Origin: Micromonospora gifhornensis
GTDB taxonomy: Bacteria > Actinomycetota > Actinomycetes > Mycobacteriales > Micromonosporaceae
Length of the DNA stretch: 64,000 bases
Assembly (NCBI RefSeq): GCF_016863515.1
Contig: NZ_BOPA01000037.1
Span: forward strand, 1 to 64,000
Reading direction: 5' to 3'
Shown in pieces: positions 16,746 through 25,149 of the stretch. How positions within the stretch are numbered: position 1 is the first letter of the stretch; each line of letters starts with the position of its first letter. The notes under the pieces were generated by a model. It was not told the DNA's origin. It ran no database searches and was given only the letters and a program-made list of their open reading frames with translations. Position numbers and translations under genes: made by a program.

Positions 16746-17423
16746 TCAATGTGTTTGTGTGGAAACCCATGAGGAAAGGCGCTCCTCGTGCACGGTCAGA
16801 TGCGATCGAGGGGTGAACTCGACCAATTCCAGTTCACGGAACCGTTTCAGGAACTGACCGATCCGGGTACGCGTGGTGCCGACCATCTCGGACAGGTCCT
16901 CCTGGGTGAAGGCGATGTCCACGCGGGTGCCGTCCGGACCGCGCAGACCGAAGCGCTCGGCCAGGTCCAGCAGCCGGTACGCCAGACGCAGCTCGCTCGG
17001 CAACGTCACCATCTCCGTCACCACCTGCTGCTGATGGCGCAGTCGGTTGCCGAGGTGACGGGCGAGGATGTCGCCTGAGCCTTCGGCGGCCAGCACGGCG
17101 GCGGCCCGTGCTGCCGGGATGCGCAGCAGCACCGTCCGGGTCAACGCGATCGCCGATTCCAGCCGCCCCTGTCCGAGCAGGGCGATCTCGCCGAACATGT
17201 CACCCATCACGTGCACCGAGAGCAGGCAGCGTTTGCCGCTCGCGGCCACCATCTGCGTTTTGACCTGTCCACGCTCCACCACGTAGACGTGGTCGTCGCG
17301 TGTTCCGCACCGATAGACATGGCTGTTACGGGAGACCTCGATCAGCGAGGTCCCGGGCACCCGTCCCGCCAGCGCCCGGAAATCCGGGATGTGGAGCCTC
17401 GACAGGGATTTGGCTTGCGTCAC
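16746..17423 (-). CDS. Crp/Fnr-family transcriptional regulator
   Basis: 225 residues. The N-terminal cyclic-nucleotide-binding-like beta-roll contains GTRDDHVYVVERGQVKTQM and GDMFGEIALLGQGRLESAI; a dimerisation helix follows, then a winged helix-turn-helix at the C-terminus (FTQEDLSEMVGTTRTRIGQF, LKRFRELELVEF). No Cys cluster for an iron-sulfur centre is visible. GTG at 17423 is preceded by GGAAGGTAGG. It is the first gene upstream of the peptide/M50 pair in the same direction. The FNR-spaced repeat just downstream of its stop suggests that it controls the peptide gene. A TAGTGT -10-like hexamer lies at 17488-17483. Confidence 0.87.
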   Translation of the reverse strand: MTQAKSLSRLHIPDFRALAGRVPGTSLIEVSRNSHVYRCGTRDDHVYVVERGQVKTQMVAASGKRCLLSVHVMGDMFGEIALLGQGRLESAIALTRTVLLRIPAARAAAVLAAEGSGDILARHLGNRLRHQQQVVTEMVTLPSELRLAYRLLDLAERFGLRGPDGTRVDIAFTQEDLSEMVGTTRTRIGQFLKRFRELELVEFTPRSHLTVHEERLSSWVSTQTH

Positions 17424-17510
17424 GTCGGCCTACCTTCCGCGCGGGCAGAGCACTCGTTGAGGAAACCACATCCCCGCCGCAGACACTAGAGAAGGCTCAC
17501 AAATACCCGT

Positions 17511-17518
17511 AAAGACGA
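17511..17518 (-). promoter_or_regulatory. TCGTCTTT element upstream of the Crp/Fnr gene
   Basis: TCGTCTTT on the minus strand, followed by ACGGGTATTTGTG and, 22 bases after ACGG, a TAGTGT -10-like hexamer (17488-17483). The same TCGTCTTT occurs at two other cluster promoters (36668 and 51435). It overlaps the expected -35 area. Confidence 0.4.
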
Positions 17519-17670
17519 GGAAGCAGTCGGCCAGGTGTCGTACCCCGCGGTCGCCGGGCAGCTGGGCTGCTCCCGGCTCTGGTCAGGGTGGTTGCGCCTT
17601 GTGGAGGACCGGCGGGATGGCGTAAGAAGACTTGCGGATACGTCCACATACGATCACTGGAGCGTCGCCG

Positions 17671-18711
17671 ATGCGGCTGGGCATGCCCCTCAACTATCGC
17701 GCCGGCATCGTCGACATCGCCGACGAGCTGGTCGACTTCGAACAGGCCGGCCTGGACCTGGTGCTGGTGGCCGAGCTGTACACGTTCGACGCCGTCAGCC
17801 AGTTGGGCTTCATCGCCGGGCGGACCCGGCGGTTGGGCATCGCCTCCGGGGTGATGCAGCTGTACACGCGTACCCCGACGCTTATCGCCACCACCGCCGC
17901 CGGGCTCGACCACGTCTCGTCGGGGCGGTTCACGCTCGGCCTCGGCGCCTCCGGCCCGCAGGTCATCGAGGGGTTCCACGGCGTACCGTTCGATGCGCCG
18001 CTGGCCCGTACCCGCGAGGTGATCGAGGTCTGCCGGCGGGTGTGGCGCCGGGAGAAGCTGGTCCACCAGGGCACCCACTACCGCATTCCGCTGCCCGAAG
18101 GGCAGGGCACCGGCCTGGGGCGCCCACTCAAGCTGATCAACAAGCCGGTCCGGGAACGGATCCCGATCACCCTCGCCGCCATCGGACCACGCAACGTCGA
18201 ACTGGCCGCGGAGTTGGCGGAGGGCTGGCAGCCGGCCTTCTTCCATCCCGAGCGGTCCGCCGCGGTGTGGGGCGAGAGCCTGGCCCGTGGCGCCCAGCGG
18301 CGGGACCCCTCGCTCGGGCCGCTGGACGTGAGCGTCAACGCCCTGTTGGCGATCGGCGACGACGTCACCGGGCTGCGCCGGCTGGCCCGGCAGGAGTTGG
18401 CGCTCTACCTCGGTGGCATGGGCGCGGTGGGCGCCAACTTCTACAACACCCTCGCCCAGCGGTACGGGTTCGGCGAGGCCGCCCGCACCGTGCAGGAGTT
18501 GTACCTGGCCGGGCGTCGGGACGCGGCGGCCGAGGCGGTGCCCGAGGAACTGGTGGAGGGCACCTGCCTGATCGGGCCCGCGTCCTGGGTGGCCGAGCGG
18601 CTGGCCGCGTACCGGGAGGCGGGGGTGACCACCCTCAACGTGACTCCGCTGGCCCGCGCGCACCGGGACCGGCTGCGACTCGTCGAACAGCTGCGCGACC
18701 TGCTCGACTGA
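17671..18711 (+). CDS. LLM-class (F420/flavin-dependent) oxidoreductase
   Basis: 346 residues from ATG 17671 (GGAG upstream). Luciferase-like TIM-barrel features: LDLVLVAELYTFDAVSQLGF, TPTLIATTAAGLDHVSSGRF, LGLGASGPQVIEGFHG and ITLAAIGPRNVELAAELAEG. The sequence style resembles mycobacterial F420-dependent LLM proteins, but F420 versus FMN cannot be decided by eye. It is the first rightward gene after the Crp/Fnr gene and faces DUF4188 and NtaA-type genes, so it may mark the left border of the biosynthetic cluster. Reduction of an unsaturated or ketone intermediate is a reasonable guess only. Confidence 0.83.
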   Translation: MRLGMPLNYRAGIVDIADELVDFEQAGLDLVLVAELYTFDAVSQLGFIAGRTRRLGIASGVMQLYTRTPTLIATTAAGLDHVSSGRFTLGLGASGPQVIEGFHGVPFDAPLARTREVIEVCRRVWRREKLVHQGTHYRIPLPEGQGTGLGRPLKLINKPVRERIPITLAAIGPRNVELAAELAEGWQPAFFHPERSAAVWGESLARGAQRRDPSLGPLDVSVNALLAIGDDVTGLRRLARQELALYLGGMGAVGANFYNTLAQRYGFGEAARTVQELYLAGRRDAAAEAVPEELVEGTCLIGPASWVAERLAAYREAGVTTLNVTPLARAHRDRLRLVEQLRDLLD

Positions 18712-18724
18712 GCGGCCCGCGCCG

Positions 18725-18750
18725 GGTCCGGCCGGCGTACCGGCCGGACC
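18725..18750. terminator. Bidirectional hairpin between convergent genes
   Basis: Perfect 11-base stem GGTCCGGCCGG with its complement and the loop CGTA, between the LLM gene (ends 18711) and the DUF4188 gene (ends 18758 from the other side). Confidence 0.7.
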
Positions 18751-18757
18751 GGGGGCG

Positions 18758-19354
18758 TCAGGCGATGCTGCGGTCGGGGGCGACCGCGGGGAAGATCTCG
18801 TCCACCACCGGTTCCACCGGCTCCACGTCGCGACCCGAACCGGCAGCTGCCTCGGCAGCGGTCCGCGCTCCGGTGGCCCGGCGGGCGGACGCGCTGTTGC
18901 CCCGGCGGTTGACCGGCACGCACTCACCGGCCGCGGCGAGACCCGTCGCCTCCGGCATGTGGTTGTAGACGGCCTCGTACTCGCCGTTGCGGACCACGTA
19001 GGACTCGTGCCAGATGCCGACGACGTTGTTGTCCTTCATCCGCCGGAAGTAGTCCTGAAGGGCCTTGGAGTGCGCCAGTTCGCGGTTGTTGGCGAACCGT
19101 TCGAGGTGCTCGATGCTACGGAAGTAGGCGATCATGACCGCGCCCCGGTTGCCCCAGTAGGCGTGCGCGTGCAGGGCGCCGGTCGCCTCCTGATCGGCGA
19201 ACATGGCCTTCAACACGCCACCCATCGACCAGAAGGTCGGCAGCCAGCGGTTGACCTTGAAGAAGTTGTTGATCCGCATGCCGGTCATGAAGACGGCGAA
19301 ATCGCCTTCGATCTCGGCTGTCATCCGTGGGCCCACGACTGGCTTCCTACCCAT
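18758..19354 (-). CDS. DUF4188-domain protein
   Basis: 198 residues. The first 140 residues match the DUF4188 pattern: MGRKPVVGPRMTAEIEGDF, FMTGMRINNFFKVNRWLP, ALHAHAYWGNRGAVMIAYFR, FRRMKDNNVVGIWHESYVV. This is a dimeric alpha/beta-barrel-type fold sometimes annotated as monooxygenase-like; the function is unproven. The C-terminal 50 residues are Ala/Arg-rich and probably disordered. AGGATG precedes ATG at 19354. A TAGTGT -10 candidate at 19400-19395 gives a short leader of about 35 bases. It is transcribed separately from the long operon that ends at 19475. Confidence 0.78.
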   Translation of the reverse strand: MGRKPVVGPRMTAEIEGDFAVFMTGMRINNFFKVNRWLPTFWSMGGVLKAMFADQEATGALHAHAYWGNRGAVMIAYFRSIEHLERFANNRELAHSKALQDYFRRMKDNNVVGIWHESYVVRNGEYEAVYNHMPEATGLAAAGECVPVNRRGNSASARRATGARTAAEAAAGSGRDVEPVEPVVDEIFPAVAPDRSIA

Positions 19355-19474
19355 GCCCGGACATCCTTTTCAGCGAAGGGTCGAACACTTCGGAACACTA
19401 GCAATGACACTCGCCACCCAACAAGACGCTTCAACATACGCGTAAAGCGTCACTGCGCCGTCCGGCGTCGGCGA

Positions 19475-20803
19475 TCAGGCGTCCGGTCCGAAGTACCGCT
19501 GCCGCAGCGTCTCGCCCTTGCGGTAGGCGGTGCGGAACATGCCACGCCGTTGCAGCTCCGGGATCAGCAGATCGCAGATGTCGCCGAGGCCGTCCGAAGG
19601 GCTGCACGGGATCAGGTTGAAGCCGTCGACGTCGGCGACCTCAAGCCACTGCTCCATCCGGTCGGCGATCTCCTCAGCCGTGCCGAACAGCGTCATCGGC
19701 GCGTCCCGGCGGGCCCGGCGCGGGCGGGACACCAGGTACCGCACGTCGCCGATGGTCCACGACCGCTCCGGGCTCAGCCCGCGCAGGAAGCCCAGGAACG
19801 ACTGACTGCCCTGGTTCTTCACCTCGTCGACCGGAGTGTCGTCCGGGTACGCGGCCAGATCGATGTCCATCCAGCCGCACCACTTCGCCAGCTGCCCCTC
19901 CGGGCTCCACAGCTCGTGGTACTGCGCGGCCTTGCGCTTCGCGTCGGCACGGTCGGCGCCGACCATCACCATGGTGCCCTGGAGTGCGCGCACACTGCGC
20001 GGGTCACGCCCCGCCTCGGCCACCCGCTGACGCAGACGCCCCACGGTCTCGGCTCCGCTCTGCGGATCGGCCATGGTCAGGAAGATCACCTCGGCGTGCC
20101 GGGCGGCGAACGCCATCCCCCGACCCGACGCGCCCGCCTGGTACAGCACCGGCGTGCGCTGCGGCGACGGCTCGCACTGGTGCGGGCCGCGCACGGTGAA
20201 CCATTCACCCTGGTGGTCGATGGCACGCACCCGGGACGGGTCGGTGAAGACGTCCCCGGCGACGTCGCGGACCACCGCGCCGTCGTCCCAACTGCGCTCC
20301 CAGAGTGCGCGGACCACCTCCATGTACTCGTCGGCCCGGTCGTAGCGCAGGTCGTGGTCCAGATACTCACCGAGCCCGTTGTCGGTGGCCGAGCGCAGGT
20401 ACGAGGTGACGATGTTCCACCCGATCCGACCCCGGGTGAGGTGGTCGAGCGTGGAGAACAGCCGGGCGCACTCGTACGGCTGGTGGTAGGTGGTGGAGTA
20501 GGTGACCGCGAAGCCCAGGTCGGTGGTCGCCATCGCCGCGGCGGCGACGACCGGCACCGGGTCGATCGAGGGGATCTGCACCGCGTGCCGTACCGCCGTC
20601 GCCCACGACCCCTGGTACACGTCGTAGGTGCCGTGGATGTCGGCGAAGAACAGGGCGTCGACGCAGGCCGCCTCAAGCCGTCGGGCGATCGCGGCCCAGT
20701 AGTCCAACGACCGGTAGCCGGTGCCGGTGGCGTCGCCGGGTGCCCGCCACATGCCGACGAACTGGGGCGACGGCGAGCATTCGGTGAACACGTTCAGATG
20801 CAT
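19475..20803 (-). CDS. NtaA/SnaA/DszA-family FMNH2-dependent monooxygenase
   Basis: 442 residues. Family features: WRAPGDATGTGYRSLDYWAA, ACVDALFFADIHGTYDVYQG, the TTYHQPYECARLFSTLDHLT helix, GRIGWNIVTSYLRSATDN and GPHQCEPSPQRTPVLYQAGA, then SGRGMAFAARHAEVIFL. These enzymes use reduced flavin from a separate reductase to hydroxylate, desulfurise or do Baeyer-Villiger-like oxidation. No flavin reductase is seen in the window. ATG at 20803 has a GGAGGGGG site. It is the last gene of the long leftward operon, set apart from the preceding peroxiredoxin by a strong hairpin. Confidence 0.87.
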   Translation of the reverse strand: MHLNVFTECSPSPQFVGMWRAPGDATGTGYRSLDYWAAIARRLEAACVDALFFADIHGTYDVYQGSWATAVRHAVQIPSIDPVPVVAAAAMATTDLGFAVTYSTTYHQPYECARLFSTLDHLTRGRIGWNIVTSYLRSATDNGLGEYLDHDLRYDRADEYMEVVRALWERSWDDGAVVRDVAGDVFTDPSRVRAIDHQGEWFTVRGPHQCEPSPQRTPVLYQAGASGRGMAFAARHAEVIFLTMADPQSGAETVGRLRQRVAEAGRDPRSVRALQGTMVMVGADRADAKRKAAQYHELWSPEGQLAKWCGWMDIDLAAYPDDTPVDEVKNQGSQSFLGFLRGLSPERSWTIGDVRYLVSRPRRARRDAPMTLFGTAEEIADRMEQWLEVADVDGFNLIPCSPSDGLGDICDLLIPELQRRGMFRTAYRKGETLRQRYFGPDA

Positions 20804-20819
20804 GTCTCCCCCTCCACAC

Positions 20820-20860
20820 CCGGTCGCGTCGCCACCGGCGACGGGTGGCGACGCGACCGG
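20820..20860 (-). terminator. Hairpin between peroxiredoxin and NtaA-type genes
   Basis: Perfect 17-base stem (20820-20836 with 20844-20860) and a 7-base loop, located between the peroxiredoxin stop (20870) and the NtaA-type start (20803). It should attenuate or end the long operon before the last gene. Confidence 0.7.
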
Positions 20861-20869
20861 TGCCGTTGG

Positions 20870-21550
20870 TCAGGACTGGGCCGCGTGATCCAGGCTCAGC
20901 CGCTCGATGGCCGCGATCAGGTCGGCCGGCTCCGTCCGCTGCCAGTGGCGCGCGTACGCCGAGGCGAAGCGCAGCACGCCGTCGCGGTCGGCGAGGAACA
21001 CCCCGGGCATCGTCATGCTGTTGCTGTCATCGCCGTTGATCTGCGAGAAGTCCATGCCGAAGCTGCCCCACACGTCGAGCAGGTCCTGGTTCATCGTGTA
21101 GGTCAGGTTGAACCGCGCGGCGTAGGCGTTGCCCCGGTCGCTGAGGATCCGGTACGAGATCTTGTTGCGCCGGATGGCCGCCCGCAGGTTGGGCATGGTG
21201 ACCGGTGAGACCGCCACCAGCTCCGCGCCGAGCGCCTGGATCTGCGGGTAGACCTCCTCCAACGCCTCCAGCTCGAAGTTGCAGTAGTCGCACCAGATGC
21301 CCCGGTAGAAGACGACCGCGAGCGGTCCCCGGGACAGCAGGTCGGCGGAGGAGACGACGTCGCCGTTCTCGTCCGGCAGCTCGAAGGACGGGAACGGATC
21401 TCCCACCTTCAGCACCCGGTCCTCGGCACCCGAGGCGGCCAGGGCCTCCGCCTCCCGGTAGATCACCTCAAGGTGGGCCGACGTGATGGGGGGTACCTCA
21501 CCCGCCTCCTGACGGGCCTTGTACTCCTGCAGCCGTTCGTTGAGGGACAT
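20870..21550 (-). CDS. Peroxiredoxin-like (AhpC/TSA) protein
   Basis: 226 residues from ATG 21550, with GGAGAAAG upstream. Thioredoxin fold: VGDPFPSFELPDENGDVVSS, PLAVVFYRGIWCDYCNFEL, ELVAVSPVTMPNLRAAI and FLADRDGVLRFASAYARHW. The active motif WCDYC has two cysteines, as in atypical peroxiredoxin-like AhpC/TSA proteins, so it may act as a thiol peroxidase or disulfide reductant. It is placed right after a P450 gene in the biosynthetic operon; protection against peroxide uncoupling or handling of a thiol intermediate are both possible. Confidence 0.83.
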   Translation of the reverse strand: MSLNERLQEYKARQEAGEVPPITSAHLEVIYREAEALAASGAEDRVLKVGDPFPSFELPDENGDVVSSADLLSRGPLAVVFYRGIWCDYCNFELEALEEVYPQIQALGAELVAVSPVTMPNLRAAIRRNKISYRILSDRGNAYAARFNLTYTMNQDLLDVWGSFGMDFSQINGDDSNSMTMPGVFLADRDGVLRFASAYARHWQRTEPADLIAAIERLSLDHAAQS

Positions 21551-21584
21551 CGCTTTCTCCTTTCCGGCGGCCTGGTCCTGGGTC

Positions 21585-22850
21585 TCAGGTCCAGCCCACA
21601 GGCATCGACTTGATGCCATTGACAAAGTTGGACTCCAGTCGGACGACCGGGCCCGTGGCGGCAAGTCGGGGTAGGTGCGGGGCGATGGCGTCGAGCAACG
21701 CGGCCATCTCCATCCGCGCGAGGTGGGCGCCCAGGCAGAAGTGCGGGCCCACCCCGAAGCTGAGATGCGGATTGGGGGCCCGCTCCAGGTCCACCCGGTG
21801 GGGGTCGGCGAAGACCGCGGCGTCCCGGTTGGCGGAGACGTAGAACATGACGACCTTGTCGCCCTCGGCGATCCTCGTACCGGCCAGGGTCGTGTCCTGG
21901 GTGGCGGTCCGGCGGAACTGCATGATCGGGGTGACCACGCGCAGGAACTCGTCGACGGCGGTGGCGGTGGGCAGCGGGCCGCCCAGCCAGCGGCCACGCA
22001 GCTGCTCGTCGTGCAGCAGCAGGTGCAGGGAGTTGGAGATCAGATGGCGGGTGGTCTCGTTGCCGGCGACCACCAGCAGCAGCCAGAACTGGCAGAACTC
22101 CCGGTCGGTCAGCCGCCGCCCGTCGACCTCCGCGGTGGCGAGCAGGCTGATCAGGTCGTCGCGGGGGGCGGCCCGTCGCCGTACGGCCACGGCCAGGGCG
22201 TACTGGAACGCCTCCGCGAACGTCTGCCGGTAGACCTCGACGTCACCGCCGCCGTACTCCGGGTCGTCGAAGCCGACCAGGTTGTTGCTCCAGCGGTACA
22301 GCAGGTGCCGGTCGCCGTGCGGCAGGCCCAGCAGGTCGGCGAGCACCAGCAGGGGCAGTTCCGCCGCCAGGTCGGTGACCGCGTCGAAGCTGTCCCGCTG
22401 ACGTACCGCCTCGACGAGGTCCTGGGCGTGCCGGACGACGGTGTCGGCGAGCGAGCGTACGGCGCGCGGGGTGAACACCGAGCTGACGATGCGGCGGATC
22501 CGTACGTGCTGCGGGGCGTCCATGTTCACCAGCAGCTGGCGCATGAAGTCCAGGTCGGCGGGGGTACGCGGGTCGTGCAGGAACGCCCCGCGCAGCGCGG
22601 AGGAGAACACCTGGGGTTGCCGGGACACCTCCATGACCGCGTCGTGGGTCGTCACCGCCCAGAATCCGGAGCCCTGCTGCTGGATCCGGCCGGCCGAGCT
22701 GTGCCGCCACAGTGCCGGCTCGGGCACCCACCCGACCGGCTCCTCGCGGCGACGCCGCTCGAACTCGGCGTGCGGTACGCCGAGGGCGTAGGTCGCCGGG
22801 TGGGCGATGTCCGCGGTGGGGGTCGTACGCGTCACGGGCATCTGGCTCAT
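21585..22850 (-). CDS. Cytochrome P450
   Basis: 421 residues. I-helix oxygen-binding motif VVAGNETTR, ExxR region ATAVDEFLRVVTPIMQFRRT, and heme loop FGVGPHFCLGAHLAR with the Cys ligand. ATG at 22850 overlaps the stop of the upstream ligase (ATGA); ATG at 22859 is an alternative. Soluble class I P450 needing ferredoxin; a candidate [3Fe-4S] ferredoxin is encoded at 36400-36594. The sequence resembles CYPs acting on carrier- or CoA-bound or terpenoid substrates, but the site of oxidation cannot be predicted. Confidence 0.93.
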   Translation of the reverse strand: MSQMPVTRTTPTADIAHPATYALGVPHAEFERRRREEPVGWVPEPALWRHSSAGRIQQQGSGFWAVTTHDAVMEVSRQPQVFSSALRGAFLHDPRTPADLDFMRQLLVNMDAPQHVRIRRIVSSVFTPRAVRSLADTVVRHAQDLVEAVRQRDSFDAVTDLAAELPLLVLADLLGLPHGDRHLLYRWSNNLVGFDDPEYGGGDVEVYRQTFAEAFQYALAVAVRRRAAPRDDLISLLATAEVDGRRLTDREFCQFWLLLVVAGNETTRHLISNSLHLLLHDEQLRGRWLGGPLPTATAVDEFLRVVTPIMQFRRTATQDTTLAGTRIAEGDKVVMFYVSANRDAAVFADPHRVDLERAPNPHLSFGVGPHFCLGAHLARMEMAALLDAIAPHLPRLAATGPVVRLESNFVNGIKSMPVGWT

Positions 22851-24409
22851 CGCTCCCATCGGTCGTCTCCGCAGAGCGTGCGCAACTGGTCGAGGCGGAG
22901 CTTGCCGGTCGGCTCGCGTGGGACGGCGCCGACCGTCCGCCAGCAGCGCGGCACCTTGAAGCCAGCCAGGTGCTGGCGGCAGTGGGCGTCAAGCGCCGAC
23001 CAGGGCAGCTGCCGGCCGCCCGGTTCCCACTCCACGACAGCGGCCACCCGCTCGCCGTACTCCTCGTCGGGCACGCCGAGCACGACGGCGTCGCGTACGT
23101 CCGGGTGTTGCAGCAGCACCTGCTCGATCTCGGCCGGGTAGACGTTCACGCCCCCCGAAACGATCATGTTCTGGGCGCGGCCGGTGAGGTACAGGTAGCC
23201 GTCGTCGTCGAGGTGACCCACCTCGCCGTAGGTGAAGACGCCGGGCGCGAGGTGCGCGGCGCGGGTCTTCTCGGCGGCGTTGTGGTAGCGGAAACCTCGG
23301 CCGGGCCGACGGATGAAGATCCGACCCGGCTGGTACGGGCCGAGTTCACGGCCGTCGTCGTCGACGACGAGGATCTGGTTCGGTGGCACCGGCCGGCCCA
23401 CGCTGCCCGGGTGGTTGAGCCAGTCGGCCGAGTCGATGAGGGTGACCACTCCCCCCTCCGTGGCCGCGTAGTACTCGACGAGCACCGGGCCCCACCACTC
23501 GATCATGCGGCGCTTGACGTCCGGCGGGCACGGGCCGCCGCCGTGCCAGATCCGACGCAGGCTGGCCCCGGAGAATCCGGCCCGGACGGCCGGGTCGAGG
23601 CGGAGCAGACGGACGAACTGGGTCGGCACGAGATGGCACTCGGTGATCCGCTCGGCGTCCATCGTGGACAACGTCCCGGCGGGGTCGAAACGCTCCCGTA
23701 CGACCAGGGTCGCGCCGTTGAGCAGGGGCAGCAGCGCGAAGAACAGTTGCGCGGAGTGGTACCACGGCCCGACCAGCAGCACCCGCCCGTCGGTGGGTAC
23801 GCCGAGCGTCCCGGTGGCGTACGCCAGCAGGCGGGTGGCCCGGGCCCACGGTGCCCCGGTGACGAACAGGCCGTTGAGCACGCCCTTGGGCCGACCGGTC
23901 GTGCCCGACGTGTAGATCATCAGCTGCCCGCACTCCTGCTCGGCGGGGGCGGCGGACGGGTCGGTCGCAGCGAGCAGCGGCTCGACCGCCGCCAGGCCGT
24001 ACGCGACCTCGTCGCCGGTGACCAGGGCGGTGACCGTGCCCGCCTCGGCCGCCGCCTTGGCACCCACCTCGGCGCGCGGCGGGTCGACGACGAGCAGCCG
24101 GGCGTCGGCGTCGGCCAACAGGTAGGCGACCTCCGGCGCGGTGAGGTGCCAGTTCACCGGCACCACGGTGATCCCGGCGTGCAGGCAGGCCAGCAGCGCC
24201 TCCAGCGCCTCCCGGCGGTTGCCGAGCATCAGCGCCACCGCGTCGCCGGAGCTGACGCCGGAGCTGGTCAGCAGCGCCCGCCACCGGTTCACCCGCTCCC
24301 CCAGGTGCGCCCAGGTGAGCACCCCGCCCTCGTCGGCCAGCGCCGGCGCGTCCGGGGTGGCGGTGATCCGGGCGGCGAGCAGCGCGGGCGGGTCGTGATG
24401 AGGCGGCAT
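22847..24409 (-). CDS. Class I acyl/aryl-CoA or acyl-AMP ligase
   Basis: 520 residues of the ANL superfamily. A3 core QLMIYTSGTTGRPKGVLNGL, EYYAATEGGVVTLID (A5), YGEVGHLDDDGYLYLTGRAQ (A7-A8), GGVNVYPAEIEQVLL and the catalytic Lys in PREPTGKLRLDQL. ATG at 24409 follows the aldolase stop after a 2-base gap. Activates a carboxylic acid to an adenylate and, as no carrier is fused, transfers it to CoA or to a free ACP. The substrate is unknown; in this operon a polyketide acid or an aryl acid is likely. Confidence 0.88.
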   Translation of the reverse strand: MPPHHDPPALLAARITATPDAPALADEGGVLTWAHLGERVNRWRALLTSSGVSSGDAVALMLGNRREALEALLACLHAGITVVPVNWHLTAPEVAYLLADADARLLVVDPPRAEVGAKAAAEAGTVTALVTGDEVAYGLAAVEPLLAATDPSAAPAEQECGQLMIYTSGTTGRPKGVLNGLFVTGAPWARATRLLAYATGTLGVPTDGRVLLVGPWYHSAQLFFALLPLLNGATLVVRERFDPAGTLSTMDAERITECHLVPTQFVRLLRLDPAVRAGFSGASLRRIWHGGGPCPPDVKRRMIEWWGPVLVEYYAATEGGVVTLIDSADWLNHPGSVGRPVPPNQILVVDDDGRELGPYQPGRIFIRRPGRGFRYHNAAEKTRAAHLAPGVFTYGEVGHLDDDGYLYLTGRAQNMIVSGGVNVYPAEIEQVLLQHPDVRDAVVLGVPDEEYGERVAAVVEWEPGGRQLPWSALDAHCRQHLAGFKVPRCWRTVGAVPREPTGKLRLDQLRTLCGDDRWER

Positions 24410-24411
24410 CG

Positions 24412-25149
24412 TCAGTCCAGCAGATCCGGGTGGCGGCGCAGGACACCCTCGTACAGCGGCTTGAAGTTGTACCTGCCGATGCCGGGCGAGCCGATCACCT
24501 CGCGGGTCCGCTCGGCGTCCTCGTGGTCGATGAGGATCGGCTTGCCGGCCGCCTCGGCGGCGAGTTGCACCTGGCAGGACCGTTCCATGGCGACGAACCA
24601 CCAGGCCGCCTCCGCCACCGACCCGCCGACGGTCAACAGGCCGTGGTTCTGCAGGATGGCGGCCTTGCCAGCGCCCAGCGCGGTGGCGATCCGCTTGCCC
24701 TCCTCGGAGTCGAGCACCACGCCCGTGTAGTCGTCGAAGAGGGAGTGGTCGCCGTAGAAGGCGCAGGCGTCCTGCGTGATCGGGTCGAGCAGCCGACCCA
24801 GGGTGGAGAACGCCCGCCCGTACACCGAATGGGTGTGCACGGCGCAGATGACGTCGGGGCGGGCGGCGTGCACCGCCGAGTGGATGACGAAGCCGGCCGG
24901 GTTGATCCGGCCCTTGCCGCCCAGCACCTTGCCGTCGGCGTCGACAAGCAGCAGGTCGCTGACCCGTACGTGGCCGAAGTACATGCCGAACGGGTTGATC
25001 CAGAAGCAGTCGGGCTGCTCGGGGTCGCGGGCGGTGATGTGCCCACCCGCTCCCTCGTCGTAGCCGAGTTCCGCGAACAGCCGCAGCGTGGCGGCCAACT
25101 GCTCCATCCGCTGTCGCCGCAGCGCCGCTGTGTCAGGAGGAAACATCAT
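24412..25149 (-). CDS. Class II aldolase/adducin-family protein
   Basis: 245 residues. RRQRMEQLAATLRLFAELGY, GGHITARDPEQPDCFWINPF, zinc ligands in CAVHTHSVYGRAFS and the C-terminal AAILQNHGLLTVGGS. These His residues are the family metal-binding set. ATG at 25149 overlaps the stop of the upstream DsbA-like gene (ATGA). Members cleave or form C-C bonds or decarboxylate hydroxy-acids. Such proteins are seen in secondary-metabolite clusters beside hydroxy-acid or aromatic-acid handling genes; the actual reaction here is open. Confidence 0.85.
   Translation of the reverse strand: MMFPPDTAALRRQRMEQLAATLRLFAELGYDEGAGGHITARDPEQPDCFWINPFGMYFGHVRVSDLLLVDADGKVLGGKGRINPAGFVIHSAVHAARPDVICAVHTHSVYGRAFSTLGRLLDPITQDACAFYGDHSLFDDYTGVVLDSEEGKRIATALGAGKAAILQNHGLLTVGGSVAEAAWWFVAMERSCQVQLAAEAAGKPILIDHEDAERTREVIGSPGIGRYNFKPLYEGVLRRHPDLLD

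Noticed and set aside
18959..21208. 749-codon + strand frame across DUF4188, NtaA-type and peroxiredoxin genes
   Set aside because: Spans three genes with clear minus-strand motifs and two hairpins; composition typical of antisense GC-rich DNA.
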